Positions 19,517-29,102 of a stretch of DNA of 64,000 nucleotides are shown piece after piece. The notes under the pieces were generated by a model. It did not search any database. It was not told the origin of the DNA and saw only the letters and a list, made by a program, of their open reading frames with translations. Source of the DNA: Tsuneonella mangrovi (GTDB lineage: Bacteria; Pseudomonadota; Alphaproteobacteria; Sphingomonadales; Sphingomonadaceae); assembly GCF_002269345.1 (NCBI RefSeq), contig NZ_CP022889.1, forward strand, positions 2,336,501 to 2,400,500, read 5' to 3'. Position 1 is the first letter of the stretch, and every line of letters starts with the position of its first letter. The translations under genes and the position numbers were made by a program.

Positions 19517-20139
19517 CCCGCCCCGACGATCTCGAGCGCGCAGTCGAAGCGACGCTGTTTGCGGCGGAAGAGCCGATGACGCCCGAAGCGCTGGCGGGTC
19601 ACCTCGGCGACGCCGCCGCTGCCGACGTGCGGCAGGCGCTGCGCTCGCTTGCGATGCACTACGAAGGGCGCGGCGTGCAGCTGGTCGAGCGCGACCGGCG
19701 ATGGCATTTCCAGACTGCGCCCGATCTCGCCCATATCCTGCGGCGCGAGCGCGAGCAGGTCCGCCGCCTGAGCCGCGCGGCGACCGAAGTGCTGGCGATC
19801 ATCGCCTATCACGAGCCGGTCAGCCGTGCGGAGATCGAATCGATCCGTGGAGTGCAGACCTCGTCGGGCACGCTCGACGTGCTGATGGAAGCGGGTTGGG
19901 TGCGCGTGGCCGGGCGGCGCGAAGTGCCCGGACGCCCGGTGATCTACGCCACGACGCAGGAATTCCTCGCCCACTTCGGGCTCGAATCGCGCCGCGACCT
20001 GCCGGGCATCGACGAATTGAAGGCGGCGGGGCTGCTCGATCCGGTCGACGATGCCTTCGAGGCGCTCACATCCGGTTCAGGCGACGAGGGTGAGGACGCG
20101 GGGAGCGAACCGGACGAGGCAGAGGAAGACGCGGTCTGA
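19513..20139 (+). CDS. scpB: Segregation and condensation protein B
   Basis: Partner of ScpA in the SMC complex; 208 aa with two winged-helix domains. Visible family features are EATLFAAEEPMTPEALAGHL and TEVLAIIAYHEPVSRAEIES, then GVQTSSGTLDVLMEAGWVRV. The C-terminus is an acidic tail (DEGEDAGSEPDEAEED). The ATG at 19513 overlaps the scpA stop; the open frame extends much further upstream but only as a shadow of scpA. Confidence 0.93.
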   Translation: MTRPDDLERAVEATLFAAEEPMTPEALAGHLGDAAAADVRQALRSLAMHYEGRGVQLVERDRRWHFQTAPDLAHILRREREQVRRLSRAATEVLAIIAYHEPVSRAEIESIRGVQTSSGTLDVLMEAGWVRVAGRREVPGRPVIYATTQEFLAHFGLESRRDLPGIDELKAAGLLDPVDDAFEALTSGSGDEGEDAGSEPDEAEEDAV

Positions 20140-20203
20140 CTGGCCAGCGCCCGGCAAAGCGCCTATATTGGAATTTCAGGTCCCCAAACGGAAGAATTGA
20201 CCC

Positions 20204-20428
20204 ATGCAAGTCGGTGTCTGGCAACTCCTCATTATCGCCCTCGTGATCCTCGTGCTGTTCGGCAAGGGCCGCATTTCCGAAATGATGGGAGATTTCGGCA
20301 GGGGCATCAACAGCTTCAAGCAAGGCATGAACGAAGGCGAAAAGGGCGAAACCCACAAGCTCCAGCCGCCGCAGGCCGATCCCGCGCCCACCGCCGAGCC
20401 AAAGCCGGCCGACAAGACCGAATCCTGA
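20204..20428 (+). CDS. tatA: Sec-independent protein translocase subunit TatA
   Basis: Pore-forming subunit of the twin-arginine translocase, 74 aa. It has a short N-terminal membrane helix (WQLLIIALVILVLFGKGR), the FGKGR hinge, and an amphipathic helix (ISEMMGDFGRGINSFKQG). The tail is Pro/Ala/Lys-rich. It starts tatABC. The Tat pathway is needed for the copper oxidase at 23,972, which has a twin-arginine signal. Confidence 0.93.
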   Translation: MQVGVWQLLIIALVILVLFGKGRISEMMGDFGRGINSFKQGMNEGEKGETHKLQPPQADPAPTAEPKPADKTES

Positions 20429-20457
20429 TCGCCGCCTGAAGGGGCGATCCGCCCGCC

Positions 20458-20817
20458 ATGTTCGATATCGGCTGGTCCGAAATACTGCTGATCGTGATCG
20501 TGGCGGTCGTCGTCATCGGTCCGAAAGAGCTGCCGACCGCGCTGCGCACTGCAGGGCGCTGGATCGGGCAGGTTCGGCGCGTCTCCAACCATTTTCGCGC
20601 AGGGGTCGAAGCGATGATCCGCGAGGCGGAGATGGAGGAGATGGAGAAGAAATGGGCCGAGCAGAACGCCCGGATCATGGCCGAGCATCCTGAGGCCGAC
20701 CTCAGCGAGTACGAGATGACTCCGTTGCCCGCGCCCGAAGCGAGCGATGAGGGAGAACCGACCGACCTGCTCCCTGCAAAGAAGCCGGGCGACGAGCCCG
20801 AGCTGCCGCTGGGATAA
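20458..20817 (+). CDS. tatB: Sec-independent protein translocase subunit TatB
   Basis: Substrate-receptor subunit with TatC; 119 aa. The N-terminal helix is MFDIGWSEILLIVIVAVVVI with the characteristic Glu-8 and the GPKELP hinge, followed by an amphipathic helix (LRTAGRWIGQVRRVSNHFRA). The acidic C-terminus ends in EPELPLG. It lies between tatA and tatC in the usual order. Confidence 0.93.
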   Translation: MFDIGWSEILLIVIVAVVVIGPKELPTALRTAGRWIGQVRRVSNHFRAGVEAMIREAEMEEMEKKWAEQNARIMAEHPEADLSEYEMTPLPAPEASDEGEPTDLLPAKKPGDEPELPLG

Positions 20818-20822
20818 TCGCG

Positions 20823-21629
20823 ATGCCCTTCAAGATCAGCGATATCGACGAAACGCAGTCTCCACTGCTCGACCACCTGGTGGAACTACGCACGCGGCTG
20901 CTGCGCTCGATCGCCGCACTGGTGGTGGCGTTCTGCATCTGCTTCTATTTCGCCAGCGACATTTTCGGCTTTCTCGTCCGTCCGCTGACCGAAGCGTTCC
21001 CCGCCGGGCAAGGGCGTCTGGTCTATACTAAGCTCTACGAAGCCTTTTTCACCGAAGTGAAAGTGGCGCTGTTCGCCGCGTTCTTCCTTGCGTTCCCGAT
21101 CATCGCCAACCAGCTGTGGGCGTTCATCGCGCCGGGGCTCTATGCGCGCGAGAAGAAGGCGTTCCTGCCGTTCCTGATCGCTACCCCGGTCCTGTTCCTG
21201 ATGGGTGCGAGCCTGGCCTATTTCATTGTGATGCCAATGGCCTTCCGATGGTTCCTCGGGTTCCAGGGCATGAGCGGCGGACTCAAGCAGGAAGCGCTCC
21301 CGGCGATGGGCGACTACCTCAGCCTGGTGATGCAGTTCATCCTCGCGTTCGGGGCAAGTTTCTTGTTGCCGGTCCTTCTGCTGTTGCTCAATCGCGCCGG
21401 GATCGTCTCGCGCCAGCAGCTGTCGAAGGCGCGGCGCTACGTGATCGTCGGTATCGCCATCGTCGCCGCGGTGATCACCCCGCCCGATGTCGTCAGCCAG
21501 CTGATGCTCGGCATCCCGTTGCTCGGGTTGTTCGAGATTTCTTTGCTGCTGATGTGGCGCAACGAGAAGAAGGCAGCGAAGGCGGAAGAAGCCGGAGCCG
21601 GACTCCCCGCGACCGCCGATGACGCCTGA
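20823..21629 (+). CDS. tatC: Sec-independent protein translocase subunit TatC
   Basis: Six-helix core receptor of the Tat translocase, 268 aa. Diagnostic features are the N-terminal LLDHLVELRTRLLRSI, the conserved F-x-x-E loop (YEAFFTEVKVALFAAFFLAF) and APGLYAREKKAFLPF. It starts five bases after tatB. In several relatives serS follows tatC, but here the next gene is a minus-strand lipoprotein. Confidence 0.95.
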   Translation: MPFKISDIDETQSPLLDHLVELRTRLLRSIAALVVAFCICFYFASDIFGFLVRPLTEAFPAGQGRLVYTKLYEAFFTEVKVALFAAFFLAFPIIANQLWAFIAPGLYAREKKAFLPFLIATPVLFLMGASLAYFIVMPMAFRWFLGFQGMSGGLKQEALPAMGDYLSLVMQFILAFGASFLLPVLLLLLNRAGIVSRQQLSKARRYVIVGIAIVAAVITPPDVVSQLMLGIPLLGLFEISLLLMWRNEKKAAKAEEAGAGLPATADDA

Positions 21630-21667
21630 GCGCGCGACCTAGCCGCGCGAACTCCCTTTGCTCTCAT

Positions 21668-22096
21668 TTACGCCGGGCAGCGCGAATAGCTGAACGGCCC
21701 GCCGCCCGCTTCGGGTGCGCCGGTCTCGCTGCGCGACAGCGTCCTGCCCCCGTCCTCGAGCTCGAGCATCTCTTCTTGCGTCCAGCTTGTCCCTTCGCCG
21801 GTGAAGGCGAACTGGGCATCGAGCGACGTGTCGCCCAGCTGCTCGACAGTCTTGAGCGTGCCCACCGATTCGTAAAACGTCAGCGTCGTGGGGCCTACAA
21901 TCAGCAGCCCCTTGGCGTCGCTCCGGCCCTTCTCGCAATCCGCCGGGACCATACCCCACTTGCCTTGCATAGCTTTCGGGATTGTCGGCGTGGGGGTGGC
22001 GCTGGCCGTGGCCGCGCCGGTGGCCTCGTCGGTCGGTGCCCGGTGACATGCCATGAGCGCAAAGACCAGTCCAACGACAAGCAATGAATTGCGCAT
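21668..22096 (-). CDS. Small predicted lipoprotein
   Basis: A 142-residue protein with signal MRNSLLVVGLVFALMACHRA and lipobox LMAC. A Thr/Ala/Pro-rich linker (ATASATPTPTIPKAMQG) precedes a compact domain with GKWGMVPADCEKGRSDAKGL and TLTFYESVGTLK. Two cysteines in the domain (ADCEK and SYSRCPA) could form a disulfide. The fold resembles small secreted lipocalin-type domains in feel only; I do not assign a family. ATG at 22096 is preferred over a longer frame without a signal. Confidence 0.7.
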   Translation of the reverse strand: MRNSLLVVGLVFALMACHRAPTDEATGAATASATPTPTIPKAMQGKWGMVPADCEKGRSDAKGLLIVGPTTLTFYESVGTLKTVEQLGDTSLDAQFAFTGEGTSWTQEEMLELEDGGRTLSRSETGAPEAGGGPFSYSRCPA

Positions 22097-22250
22097 GAAA
22101 ACTCCCATCACCCTCCGTTTCGCGTCGACAACGCTCGGTGCGGCAATAATATCCCGGGCGCAATGCCCGGTCCGCCTGTTGCATGAGACCATCGCATGCG
22201 AAGATGGAGCCGGCGGAAATCCGGCAAGCGTAGAGGACACTGGAGTACGG

Positions 22251-23255
22251 ATGAGAACCTTCAGCGACGATCGCCAGCTGCTTCATGCGCCAGAGCGCGA
22301 GTTGCACAACGGCGAATGGGTGCCTTATGCGGAATGCCCGAGCCGGATGGCCTCGATTGCTGCTCGTTGCGCAGCCGAGCCGGCGGCCGATTTCGGGCTC
22401 GAACCGATCCTCGCGGTGCACGATGCCGCTTACGTCGAGTTCCTGCGCAGTGCGCACGACGAATGGCTGGCGGCAGGGCGCGCGGGCGATGCGATCGGCT
22501 ATGCCTTTCCGGTGGTGCGGCGGCGCGCGCTCGACTTGCAAAGGATCGACGCGAAGATCGGGCAGTTTTCGTTCGATGCCTCGACCCCGATCGCGCAGCA
22601 CACTTGGCAAAGCGCGTACTGGTCCGCCCAAAGCGCATTGAGCGCGCTCGATGCGGTTGCCGGCGGTGAGCCCCGCGCCTTCGCGCTGTGCCGCCCACCC
22701 GGACACCACGCCGGGGCGGACTACATGGGTGGATACTGCTATCTCAATAACGCCGCGATCGTCGCTCGCCGCGCTTCCGCAATGGGGCTTGGTCCGGTTG
22801 CGATCCTCGACGTCGACTACCATCACGGCAACGGCACGCAGGATATCTTCTATGCCGACGGCGACGTGTTCTTCGCTTCGATCCACGCCGACCCGGTGAC
22901 CGACTATCCGTTCTTCTGGGGCCATGCCGATGAGACCGGCGAGGGCGAGGGCGCGGGTTCGACGCTCAACCTGCCGCTGCCGCGCGGGACGGGTTGGGCC
23001 GGATACGAACCGGCGCTGGGCCGCGCGCTCGAGGCGATCGCGCACTGGGGCGCGAAATTCCTCGTCGTATCGTTCGGCGCGGACACCTTCGCCGACGACC
23101 CGATCTCGCACTTCCGGCTCGTCACCGCAGACTATCGCCGCATCGCCGAGCGGATCGCGGGACTGGGCCTGCCCACAGTGATCGCGATGGAAGGCGGCTA
23201 TGCGGTCGATGCACTGGCGGCGAACGTCGAGGAATTTCTCGGCGGCTTTGGCTGA
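22251..23255 (+). CDS. Histone-deacetylase-family amidohydrolase
   Basis: Zinc-dependent deacetylase of the HDAC/AcuC/acetylpolyamine amidohydrolase superfamily, 334 aa. Catalytic features are RPPGHHAGADYMGGYC (His-His dyad), the zinc-site ILDVDYHHGNGTQ and the distal Asp in SFGADTFADDP. ATG at 22251 has GGAG seven bases upstream. The substrate cannot be read; acetylpolyamines are a reasonable guess from overall resemblance. It is the last chromosomal gene before the tRNA island. Confidence 0.88.
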   Translation: MRTFSDDRQLLHAPERELHNGEWVPYAECPSRMASIAARCAAEPAADFGLEPILAVHDAAYVEFLRSAHDEWLAAGRAGDAIGYAFPVVRRRALDLQRIDAKIGQFSFDASTPIAQHTWQSAYWSAQSALSALDAVAGGEPRAFALCRPPGHHAGADYMGGYCYLNNAAIVARRASAMGLGPVAILDVDYHHGNGTQDIFYADGDVFFASIHADPVTDYPFFWGHADETGEGEGAGSTLNLPLPRGTGWAGYEPALGRALEAIAHWGAKFLVVSFGADTFADDPISHFRLVTADYRRIAERIAGLGLPTVIAMEGGYAVDALAANVEEFLGGFG

Positions 23256-23374
23256 CGGGCCCGCGTGTTTCGGTTGACCAAGGCAGGATGGCTGTGGCAA
23301 GCGCCGCTCGCTTCCTGACGGGCGGTGCGGCCGGGACTCGGTGCCTTGCCGATTAACCGTTCCAGGTCAGGCAC

Positions 23375-23418
23375 TTGCGGGTGTAGCTCAATGGTAGAGC
23401 AGCAGCTTCCCAAGCTGA
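23375..23418 (+). repeat. Left direct repeat (attL): 5' part of tRNA-Gly
   Basis: This 44-bp block is identical to 30716-30759. From 23377 it reproduces the first ~42 bases of tRNA-Gly(CCC): acceptor 5' strand, D arm, and anticodon arm. It then diverges, so no T arm or 3' acceptor strand follows. It is a non-functional tRNA remnant marking the left end of the island. Confidence 0.85.
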
Positions 23419-23629
23419 AAGCAATCGCAGTTTTCTGCGCTTTTCGGTGTAAACTCGATCGAAAATGGCCCTTTTCTTTTCAATGGGTTGCGATATCGCT
23501 GTAAACCGCCAAAGGCCTCTCGCGCATGACTGCTATGTAGGCACAAGACACCGAAACCGGGCATTCCGGTAACGACCCGAAAGCGGACATTGCACTGATC
23601 GAGCGAATGAGTTTCTTCTAATTGATAAG
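23419..23629. other. Non-coding left arm of the island
   Basis: No gene is visible in this 211-bp stretch, which is noticeably more AT-rich than the flanks. It contains TGTAAACT at 23448-23455 and TGTAAACC at 23500-23507. The same pair recurs beside the right end, making these candidate integrase arm-type sites. Confidence 0.5.
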
Positions 23630-23908
23630 TTAGCGCCTTTGGCGCTCCATCAGTTCCACCAGTTCGTTGAACTTTGCGCGCTGCTCGGCTTCGTCGCCAG
23701 AAGCGATGGCGTCCGCCACACAGCTTGCGGCGTGGTCCTTCAGCACTTCGCTCTCGACCTTGGCGAGCGCCGACTTCACTGCCTGCAGCTGCGTCAGGAT
23801 ATCGATGCAGTATCTTCCGTCCTCCACCATCTGTCCGATCCCGCGAACCTGGCCGGCGATACGGTTGAGGCGATTCACCTTTGCCTTGGCGTTGTTGTCG
23901 CACGACAT
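23630..23908 (-). CDS. csoR: CsoR-family copper-sensing repressor
   Basis: A 92-residue helical metal-sensing repressor of the CsoR/RcnR (DUF156) family. It keeps the N-terminal VNRLNRIAGQVRGIGQMV helix and the Cu(I) ligand set: Cys in GRYCIDI, then His and Cys in KDHAASCV, the C-H-C pattern of copper sensors. ATG at 23908 has AGGTG six bases upstream; a GTG at 23917 is the alternative. It is divergent from the multicopper oxidase gene and an operator-like palindrome lies between them, so it probably represses both directions and is released by Cu(I). Confidence 0.88.
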   Translation of the reverse strand: MSCDNNAKAKVNRLNRIAGQVRGIGQMVEDGRYCIDILTQLQAVKSALAKVESEVLKDHAASCVADAIASGDEAEQRAKFNELVELMERQRR

Positions 23909-23925
23909 TTCCGACACCTATTAAA

Positions 23926-23942
23926 ATACCCTAGGGGGGTAT
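23926..23942. promoter_or_regulatory. Candidate CsoR operator
   Basis: The sequence ATACCCTAGGGGGGTAT is a near-perfect dyad: TACCC and GGGTA separated by five bases, the AT-GC tract-AT form known for CsoR-family operators. It sits between csoR (start 23908) and the copper oxidase (start 23972) and overlaps the probable promoters of both. Confidence 0.7.
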
Positions 23943-23971
23943 ATATCCTGCAGCACAGGAGAACTCAAGAC

Positions 23972-25732
23972 ATGCCCGATTCGCCAGTCATTTCGCGGCG
24001 GAACCTGATCACAAGCAGTGCCGCGCTCGCGGCAGTGTCTGCTGTCCCAATGCCGGCTTGGGCGAGGGGGCTCAATCTCGCGTCGGCGCGCAAGGGTTTC
24101 GGCACGCTGCAAGGCGACGATATCCACATGAGCATTGGTCGAAGCCGCTTCACCGCTGGAAGTCGGTCGGCAAGCACCGTCACGGTCAACGGCAGTCTTC
24201 CCGGCCCGCTGGTTCGCTTGCGCGAGGGGCAGAACGTCCGACTCCATGTCACCAACGATCTCGATGTGGACAGCTCGATACACTGGCACGGCATGCTGGT
24301 GCCGTTTCAGTTTGACGGGGTGCCGGGTGTGAGCTTTCCGGGCATCAAGCCGGGCGAGACATTCACCTATGAATTTCCCATCCGGCAGGCCGGCACTTAC
24401 TGGTGGCACAGCCATTCGGGCCTGCAGGAACAATCGGGGCACTACGGGCCGATCGTAATCGATCCAGCAGGCGGCGAGACCGCATCCTACGATCGTGAAT
24501 TCGTCCTGCTTCTAAGCGACTTTACTCCGATGAATCCGCATGAGGTGATGCGAAAGCTCAAGGTTGCCGAAGGATATTTCAATTACACCCGCCAGACTGC
24601 AACCGAGGGGACAATGTCGGTCGCCGATCGCATTCGTTGGGGCGGAATGCGCATGGACCCGCGCGATATCCTCGACGTGACCGGCTCGACCTACAGCTAC
24701 CTCGTCAATGGCCATGCGCCTGTCGACGATCTGGAAATGCTGTTCAGGCCCGGCGAGCGCGTGCGGCTGCGGATCATCAACGGCAGTGCAATGACGTTCT
24801 TCAACGTGCGCATTCCGGGTGTGCCGTTGACGGTGATCCAGGCCGACGGCCAGGATGTCGATCCCGTTACCGTCGACGAGCTGCAGATGGGCGTTGCGGA
24901 AACCTACGATCTGTTGGTCGAACCCGGCGATGGCGCGCATACCTTTGTTGCCGAGGCGATGGACCGTTCGGGGATGGGTGTAGCTACACTGACCTCCACT
25001 CCAGGTCGGCGGTCGCTCGTTCCACCACTGCGTGCACCGGTAACGCTGACAATGGCCGACATGGGCATGGGTTCCATGCACTCGGGCGGTGGCGGAATGG
25101 ATCATTCCGGCCACGGCGCGATGCCGGGAATGAAGATGGACGATCAGGCAATGGGGGGCACGACGCACGACATGTCGATGCGAGACATGTCGAAATTACC
25201 CCCCGATGCGCAGGGAGCTGGCGTCGAAATGGTTGCCCCCATGCCAGTCGACCGGATGGATTTCCCCGGCCTAGGGCTCGATCATGTCGACCACAGGGTG
25301 CTGCGATATACGGACCTGAAGTCAACGGCACCCAATCCGCTGCGCCCGCCAGATCGCAGTCTGGAGATCCACCTCACCGGCAACATGGAACGCTACATGT
25401 GGTCGTTCGACGGTGAAAAGTTCGATGCGGTGACCGATCACCCCATCCGCTTCGGATACGACGAGCGGGTGCGCGTGAAGCTGGTCAACGATACAATGAT
25501 GGCGCACCCGATCCATCTTCACGGGCATTTCTTCGAACTGGTGAACGGTGCCGATGCGACGCACCAACCGCGTAAACATACGGTCATCGTCCAGCCGGGC
25601 GGAACCGCGACCTTCGACCTGACCGCCAACGAGCCGGGTGACTGGGCGTTCCACTGCCACCTGCTCTACCACATGCACGCCGGGATGTTTCAGGTGGTGA
25701 CCGTGCGCCCCCTGCCGGGGGAAGAGGCATGA
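23972..25732 (+). CDS. copA: Copper-resistance multicopper oxidase (CopA/PcoA type)
   Basis: Periplasmic multicopper oxidase of 586 aa that detoxifies Cu(I). A Tat signal with SRRNLITSSAALAAVSAVP begins the protein. Copper ligands appear as HWHG near 103, WWHSHSG near 143, HPIHLHGHF, and HCHLLYHMHAGM near 560. A Met/His-rich insert around residues 365-430 (MGMGSMHSGGGGMDHSGHG) is typical of PcoA/CopA and binds extra copper. ATG at 23972 has AGGAG upstream; the longer open frame has no signal peptide. It overlaps copB by four bases. Confidence 0.93.
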   Translation: MPDSPVISRRNLITSSAALAAVSAVPMPAWARGLNLASARKGFGTLQGDDIHMSIGRSRFTAGSRSASTVTVNGSLPGPLVRLREGQNVRLHVTNDLDVDSSIHWHGMLVPFQFDGVPGVSFPGIKPGETFTYEFPIRQAGTYWWHSHSGLQEQSGHYGPIVIDPAGGETASYDREFVLLLSDFTPMNPHEVMRKLKVAEGYFNYTRQTATEGTMSVADRIRWGGMRMDPRDILDVTGSTYSYLVNGHAPVDDLEMLFRPGERVRLRIINGSAMTFFNVRIPGVPLTVIQADGQDVDPVTVDELQMGVAETYDLLVEPGDGAHTFVAEAMDRSGMGVATLTSTPGRRSLVPPLRAPVTLTMADMGMGSMHSGGGGMDHSGHGAMPGMKMDDQAMGGTTHDMSMRDMSKLPPDAQGAGVEMVAPMPVDRMDFPGLGLDHVDHRVLRYTDLKSTAPNPLRPPDRSLEIHLTGNMERYMWSFDGEKFDAVTDHPIRFGYDERVRVKLVNDTMMAHPIHLHGHFFELVNGADATHQPRKHTVIVQPGGTATFDLTANEPGDWAFHCHLLYHMHAGMFQVVTVRPLPGEEA

Positions 25733-26700
25733 TGCGCGCACTTCTTCTGGCTGCCGTTGTTTCGGTTGCAACGCCTGCGGTCGCGCAGGAGGCTGCCCAT
25801 ACCGTGGGTCATGCTGACCATCCCTCGATGGAGGAGAAGGCACCGGACACATCGCGAGCCGATGCACATGCCAGGCATGGAGCGATGGACCACTCCACGA
25901 TGGACATGAGTGCGAAAACCCAGGGTGCGATGGCATCAGGCCAGATGTCGAAGGCTGCTGCGCCCGGACCGCCATCGCGCGCTTTCGACGGTCCGGACCA
26001 TGCTGCCGATACGGTCTACGGCTCAGATGCGATGGCCCCTTCGAGAAGGGAGCTTGGCCCGGCGAACGGCGGCTGGTCCGGGGGCACATTCATGCTCGAC
26101 CGGCTCGAAGCGCGCATCGGCAAGGGTGAAGACCTTTACCTCTGGGATGCTCAAGCGTGGCACGGCAGCGATACCGACAAGCTATGGCTCAAGAGCGAAG
26201 GCGAGGGTGCTTTTCAAGCGTCTGTCGAGAAGGCGGAAGTGCAGGCCCTGTGGAGCCATGCAATCGGCCCCTGGTTCGATCTGCAGACCGGCGTGCGCTA
26301 TGACTTCGAGCCTGGCAGCCGCGCTCAAGCCGTGCTCGGCGTCCAGGGCCTAGCGCCTTACATGTTCGATGTGGACGCTGCAGCTTTCCTGTCCGATCGG
26401 GGCGACCTAACGGCGCGTATCGAGGGTGAATACGACCAGCGCATCACCCAGCGCTTCATTCTCCAGCCGCGTGTCGAACTCTCCCTGGCGGCGCAGGATA
26501 TCCCTGAACTCAGGATCGGGGCGGGTCTCGCTTCCGTCGAGGCCGGGCTTCGTCTGCGCTACGAGATCGTGCGCGAGTTCGCGCCATATGTCGGCGTTGG
26601 CTACGAGGCAAAGCTCGGCCGGAGTGCCGATTATGCACGGCTCGCCGGTGAGAGGCCCGACCGAGTTTCGTTACTTGTAGGTGTGAGGGCCTGGTTCTGA
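25729..26700 (+). CDS. copB: Copper-resistance outer-membrane protein CopB
   Basis: A 323-residue CopB/PcoB-family protein with a Sec signal ([20 protein letters not shown]). A Met/His-rich segment follows ([19 protein letters not shown]), then a beta-barrel region beginning [13 protein letters not shown]. The C-terminus ends with the outer-membrane-type aromatic VGVRAWF. The family is thought to bind or export copper at the outer membrane with CopA. It overlaps copA and ends at the first base of the ATPase start. Confidence 0.9.
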   Translation: MMRALLLAAVVSVATPAVAQEAAHTVGHADHPSMEEKAPDTSRADAHARHGAMDHSTMDMSAKTQGAMASGQMSKAAAPGPPSRAFDGPDHAADTVYGSDAMAPSRRELGPANGGWSGGTFMLDRLEARIGKGEDLYLWDAQAWHGSDTDKLWLKSEGEGAFQASVEKAEVQALWSHAIGPWFDLQTGVRYDFEPGSRAQAVLGVQGLAPYMFDVDAAAFLSDRGDLTARIEGEYDQRITQRFILQPRVELSLAAQDIPELRIGAGLASVEAGLRLRYEIVREFAPYVGVGYEAKLGRSADYARLAGERPDRVSLLVGVRAWF

Positions 26701-29048
26701 TGGAACACGATCATTCCCATTGCGGTCATCGCGACCACGGCGGTGACGGCACCGCAACTGATCCCGTCTGCGGGATGAGCGTGACTATCGACGGCGCGAA
26801 GCACTTCGCCGAGCACGCTGGCGCAACCTACTATTTCTGCTCTGCCGGATGCCGCGAGAAGTTCGTAGGCGATCCCGAACATTACCTATCAGGCGCTCCC
26901 CGTAAGGCGGCGGATGAAGTGCCTGAAAGCACGATCTACACCTGTCCGATGCACCCTGAAATCCGCCAGGTCGGACCCGGCAGCTGTCCGCTCTGCGGCA
27001 TGGCGCTTGAACCGGAGGCATTCTCCGCCGAAGACACGGGGCCAGATCCGGAGCTGGTCGACTTTACCCGCCGCTTCTGGATCGGCGCGGCGCTGGCAAT
27101 TCCGCTGCTGGTCCTTTCAATGGGGCCGATGGTGGGGCTTGGCTGGATTCGGCAGGCGATCGGCCAGCAGGCTGCGCAATGGGTGGAACTGGCTCTTGGC
27201 ACGCCTGTCGTCATGTGGTGCGGATTGCCGTTCCTGCTGCGCGGCTGGCGTTCGTTCCGCAGCTGGAACCTCAACATGTTCTCGCTGATTTCGATGGGGG
27301 TCGTCGCATCGTGGACGTTCAGCGTGTTCGCGGTAATCGTGCCGGGGATCTTTCCTGCCGGATTCCGTGACGCACACGGGACCGTGCCGGTCTATTTCGA
27401 AGCGGCGGCGGTAATCGTCGTCCTTGTCCTGCTTGGCCAGATGATGGAACTGCGTGCCCGCGAAGGCACCGGCAAGGCGATCCGGGCGCTGCTCGATCTC
27501 GCGGCAAAGACGGCGCACCTCATTCGCGCTGACGGAACCGAAGAGGAGGTTCCGCTGGAAACCATCAATGTTGGCGACCGGCTTCGCGTGCGCCCCGGCG
27601 AGAAGGTGCCGGTGGACGGCGAAGTGGTCGAAGGCCATTCATCCGTCGACGAGAGCATGATCACCGGCGAACCGGTCCCTATAGAAAAGTCCGCGGGCGA
27701 CAGCGTCACCGGCGCAACGATAAATGGCAACGGCAGCCTTGTGATAGAAGCGAAGCGCGTTGGTGCCGATACCGTCCTGAGCCAGATCGTCGAAATGGTC
27801 GCGAAGGCCCAGCGTTCGCGTGCACCAATCCAGAAATATGCCGACAAGGTGGCCGGCTGGTTCGTGCCTGCCGTCATCGGCGTGGCAGTTCTGGCGTTCA
27901 TCGGCTGGGCAATGTTCGGCCCGACCCCGGCGCTTTCCTATGCCCTGATCGCAGCCGTCTCAGTGCTGATTATCGCCTGCCCCTGTGCGCTTGGGCTGGC
28001 TACGCCGATGTCGGTGATGACCGCTACGGGGCGCGGCGCACAAGCCGGCGTCCTGATCCGCAATGCGGAGGCGCTGGAGCGGTTCGAAAAGATCGATACC
28101 CTTATCGTCGACAAGACCGGGACGCTGACCGAAGGCAAGCCGAAACTCGTCGCGGTCGAGGCGGAACATGGCTTCGATTCCGGCGACGTCCTGCGCCTGG
28201 CTGCGAGCCTCGAACGCGGTTCGGAGCATCCGCTTGCCGAGGCAATCGTGAACGGCGCGCAGGCAAAGGGGATTGCGCTTGGGAAGGCGGACGGCTTCGA
28301 GGCCGTGACCGGCAAAGGAGTGATGGGCAGCGTGGGTGGTCGCCGGGTCGCGCTCGGCAATGCCCGACTGGTGACTGATCTCGGGGGCAATCTTGGTGAG
28401 CTTGAGGAAAAGACCGACCTTCGCCGCGACCAGGGTGAAACAGTGATGTTCGTGCTGGTGGACGGGCGGCTGGCCGGATTCGTCAGCGTCGCCGATCCGA
28501 TCAAGGAAACCACTCCTGCTGCACTCAAGCAGCTCCACTCTCTCGGCCTTCGCATCATCATGGCGACGGGCGACAACGAGCGGACTGCAAAGGCCGTCGC
28601 GGCGAAGCTCGACATCGACGAGATCCGGGCCGACGTCCTGCCGCAGGACAAGGCGCGCATCGTCGCCGAGTTGCAGCAGCAAGGTGCCAAGGTCGCAATG
28701 GCGGGCGACGGGGTCAACGATGCCCCCGCTTTGGCTCAGGCCGATGTCGGGATCGCGATGGGCAGCGGAGCCGATGTCGCGATCGAAAGCGCCGGGCTGA
28801 CGCTGGTGAAGGGCAACCTCGACGGGATCGTGCGAGCACGGCGATTGGCACAGGCTGCGATGCGTAACATCCGCCAGAACCTGTTCTTCGCGCTCGGTTA
28901 CAACGCCATCGGCGTGCCCATCGCCGCCGGGGTCTTCTATCCCGTCTTCGGCATCCTGATCAGTCCGATGTTTGCCGCGTTTGCCATGAGTGCATCGTCG
29001 ATCTCGGTCGTCACCAATTCGTTGCGACTGCGTAGCGTGGAGATCTAG
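26700..29048 (+). CDS. Heavy-metal P-type ATPase, Cu(I) type, with YHS and metal-binding N-terminus
   Basis: Inner-membrane copper-exporting P1B ATPase, 782 aa. The N-terminus is His-rich ([17 protein letters not shown]), then a YHS domain (DPVCGMSV...[12 protein letters not shown]), then a heavy-metal-binding domain ([20 protein letters not shown]). No classical HMA domain is present. The core has the transport motif [13 protein letters not shown] near 426, the phosphorylation motif [11 protein letters not shown] near 470, and [22 protein letters not shown] ATPases of this architecture are usual in copper islands. It follows copB without a gap. Confidence 0.92.
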   Translation: MEHDHSHCGHRDHGGDGTATDPVCGMSVTIDGAKHFAEHAGATYYFCSAGCREKFVGDPEHYLSGAPRKAADEVPESTIYTCPMHPEIRQVGPGSCPLCGMALEPEAFSAEDTGPDPELVDFTRRFWIGAALAIPLLVLSMGPMVGLGWIRQAIGQQAAQWVELALGTPVVMWCGLPFLLRGWRSFRSWNLNMFSLISMGVVASWTFSVFAVIVPGIFPAGFRDAHGTVPVYFEAAAVIVVLVLLGQMMELRAREGTGKAIRALLDLAAKTAHLIRADGTEEEVPLETINVGDRLRVRPGEKVPVDGEVVEGHSSVDESMITGEPVPIEKSAGDSVTGATINGNGSLVIEAKRVGADTVLSQIVEMVAKAQRSRAPIQKYADKVAGWFVPAVIGVAVLAFIGWAMFGPTPALSYALIAAVSVLIIACPCALGLATPMSVMTATGRGAQAGVLIRNAEALERFEKIDTLIVDKTGTLTEGKPKLVAVEAEHGFDSGDVLRLAASLERGSEHPLAEAIVNGAQAKGIALGKADGFEAVTGKGVMGSVGGRRVALGNARLVTDLGGNLGELEEKTDLRRDQGETVMFVLVDGRLAGFVSVADPIKETTPAALKQLHSLGLRIIMATGDNERTAKAVAAKLDIDEIRADVLPQDKARIVAELQQQGAKVAMAGDGVNDAPALAQADVGIAMGSGADVAIESAGLTLVKGNLDGIVRARRLAQAAMRNIRQNLFFALGYNAIGVPIAAGVFYPVFGILISPMFAAFAMSASSISVVTNSLRLRSVEI

Positions 29049-29102
29049 CAACAGCCGGATATCGCGCCTCGGGCATCACGTGTCCGAACAAGGGGAAATT
29101 GA

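Noticed and set aside
21639-23300. A 553-codon open frame antisense to the deacetylase-family gene
   Set aside because: It mirrors codon bias of the real gene on the other strand and shows no protein family features.
23377-23450. A second tRNA-Gly gene at the left end
   Set aside because: Only the 5' end to the anticodon arm is present; the T arm, 3' acceptor strand and CCA are missing.
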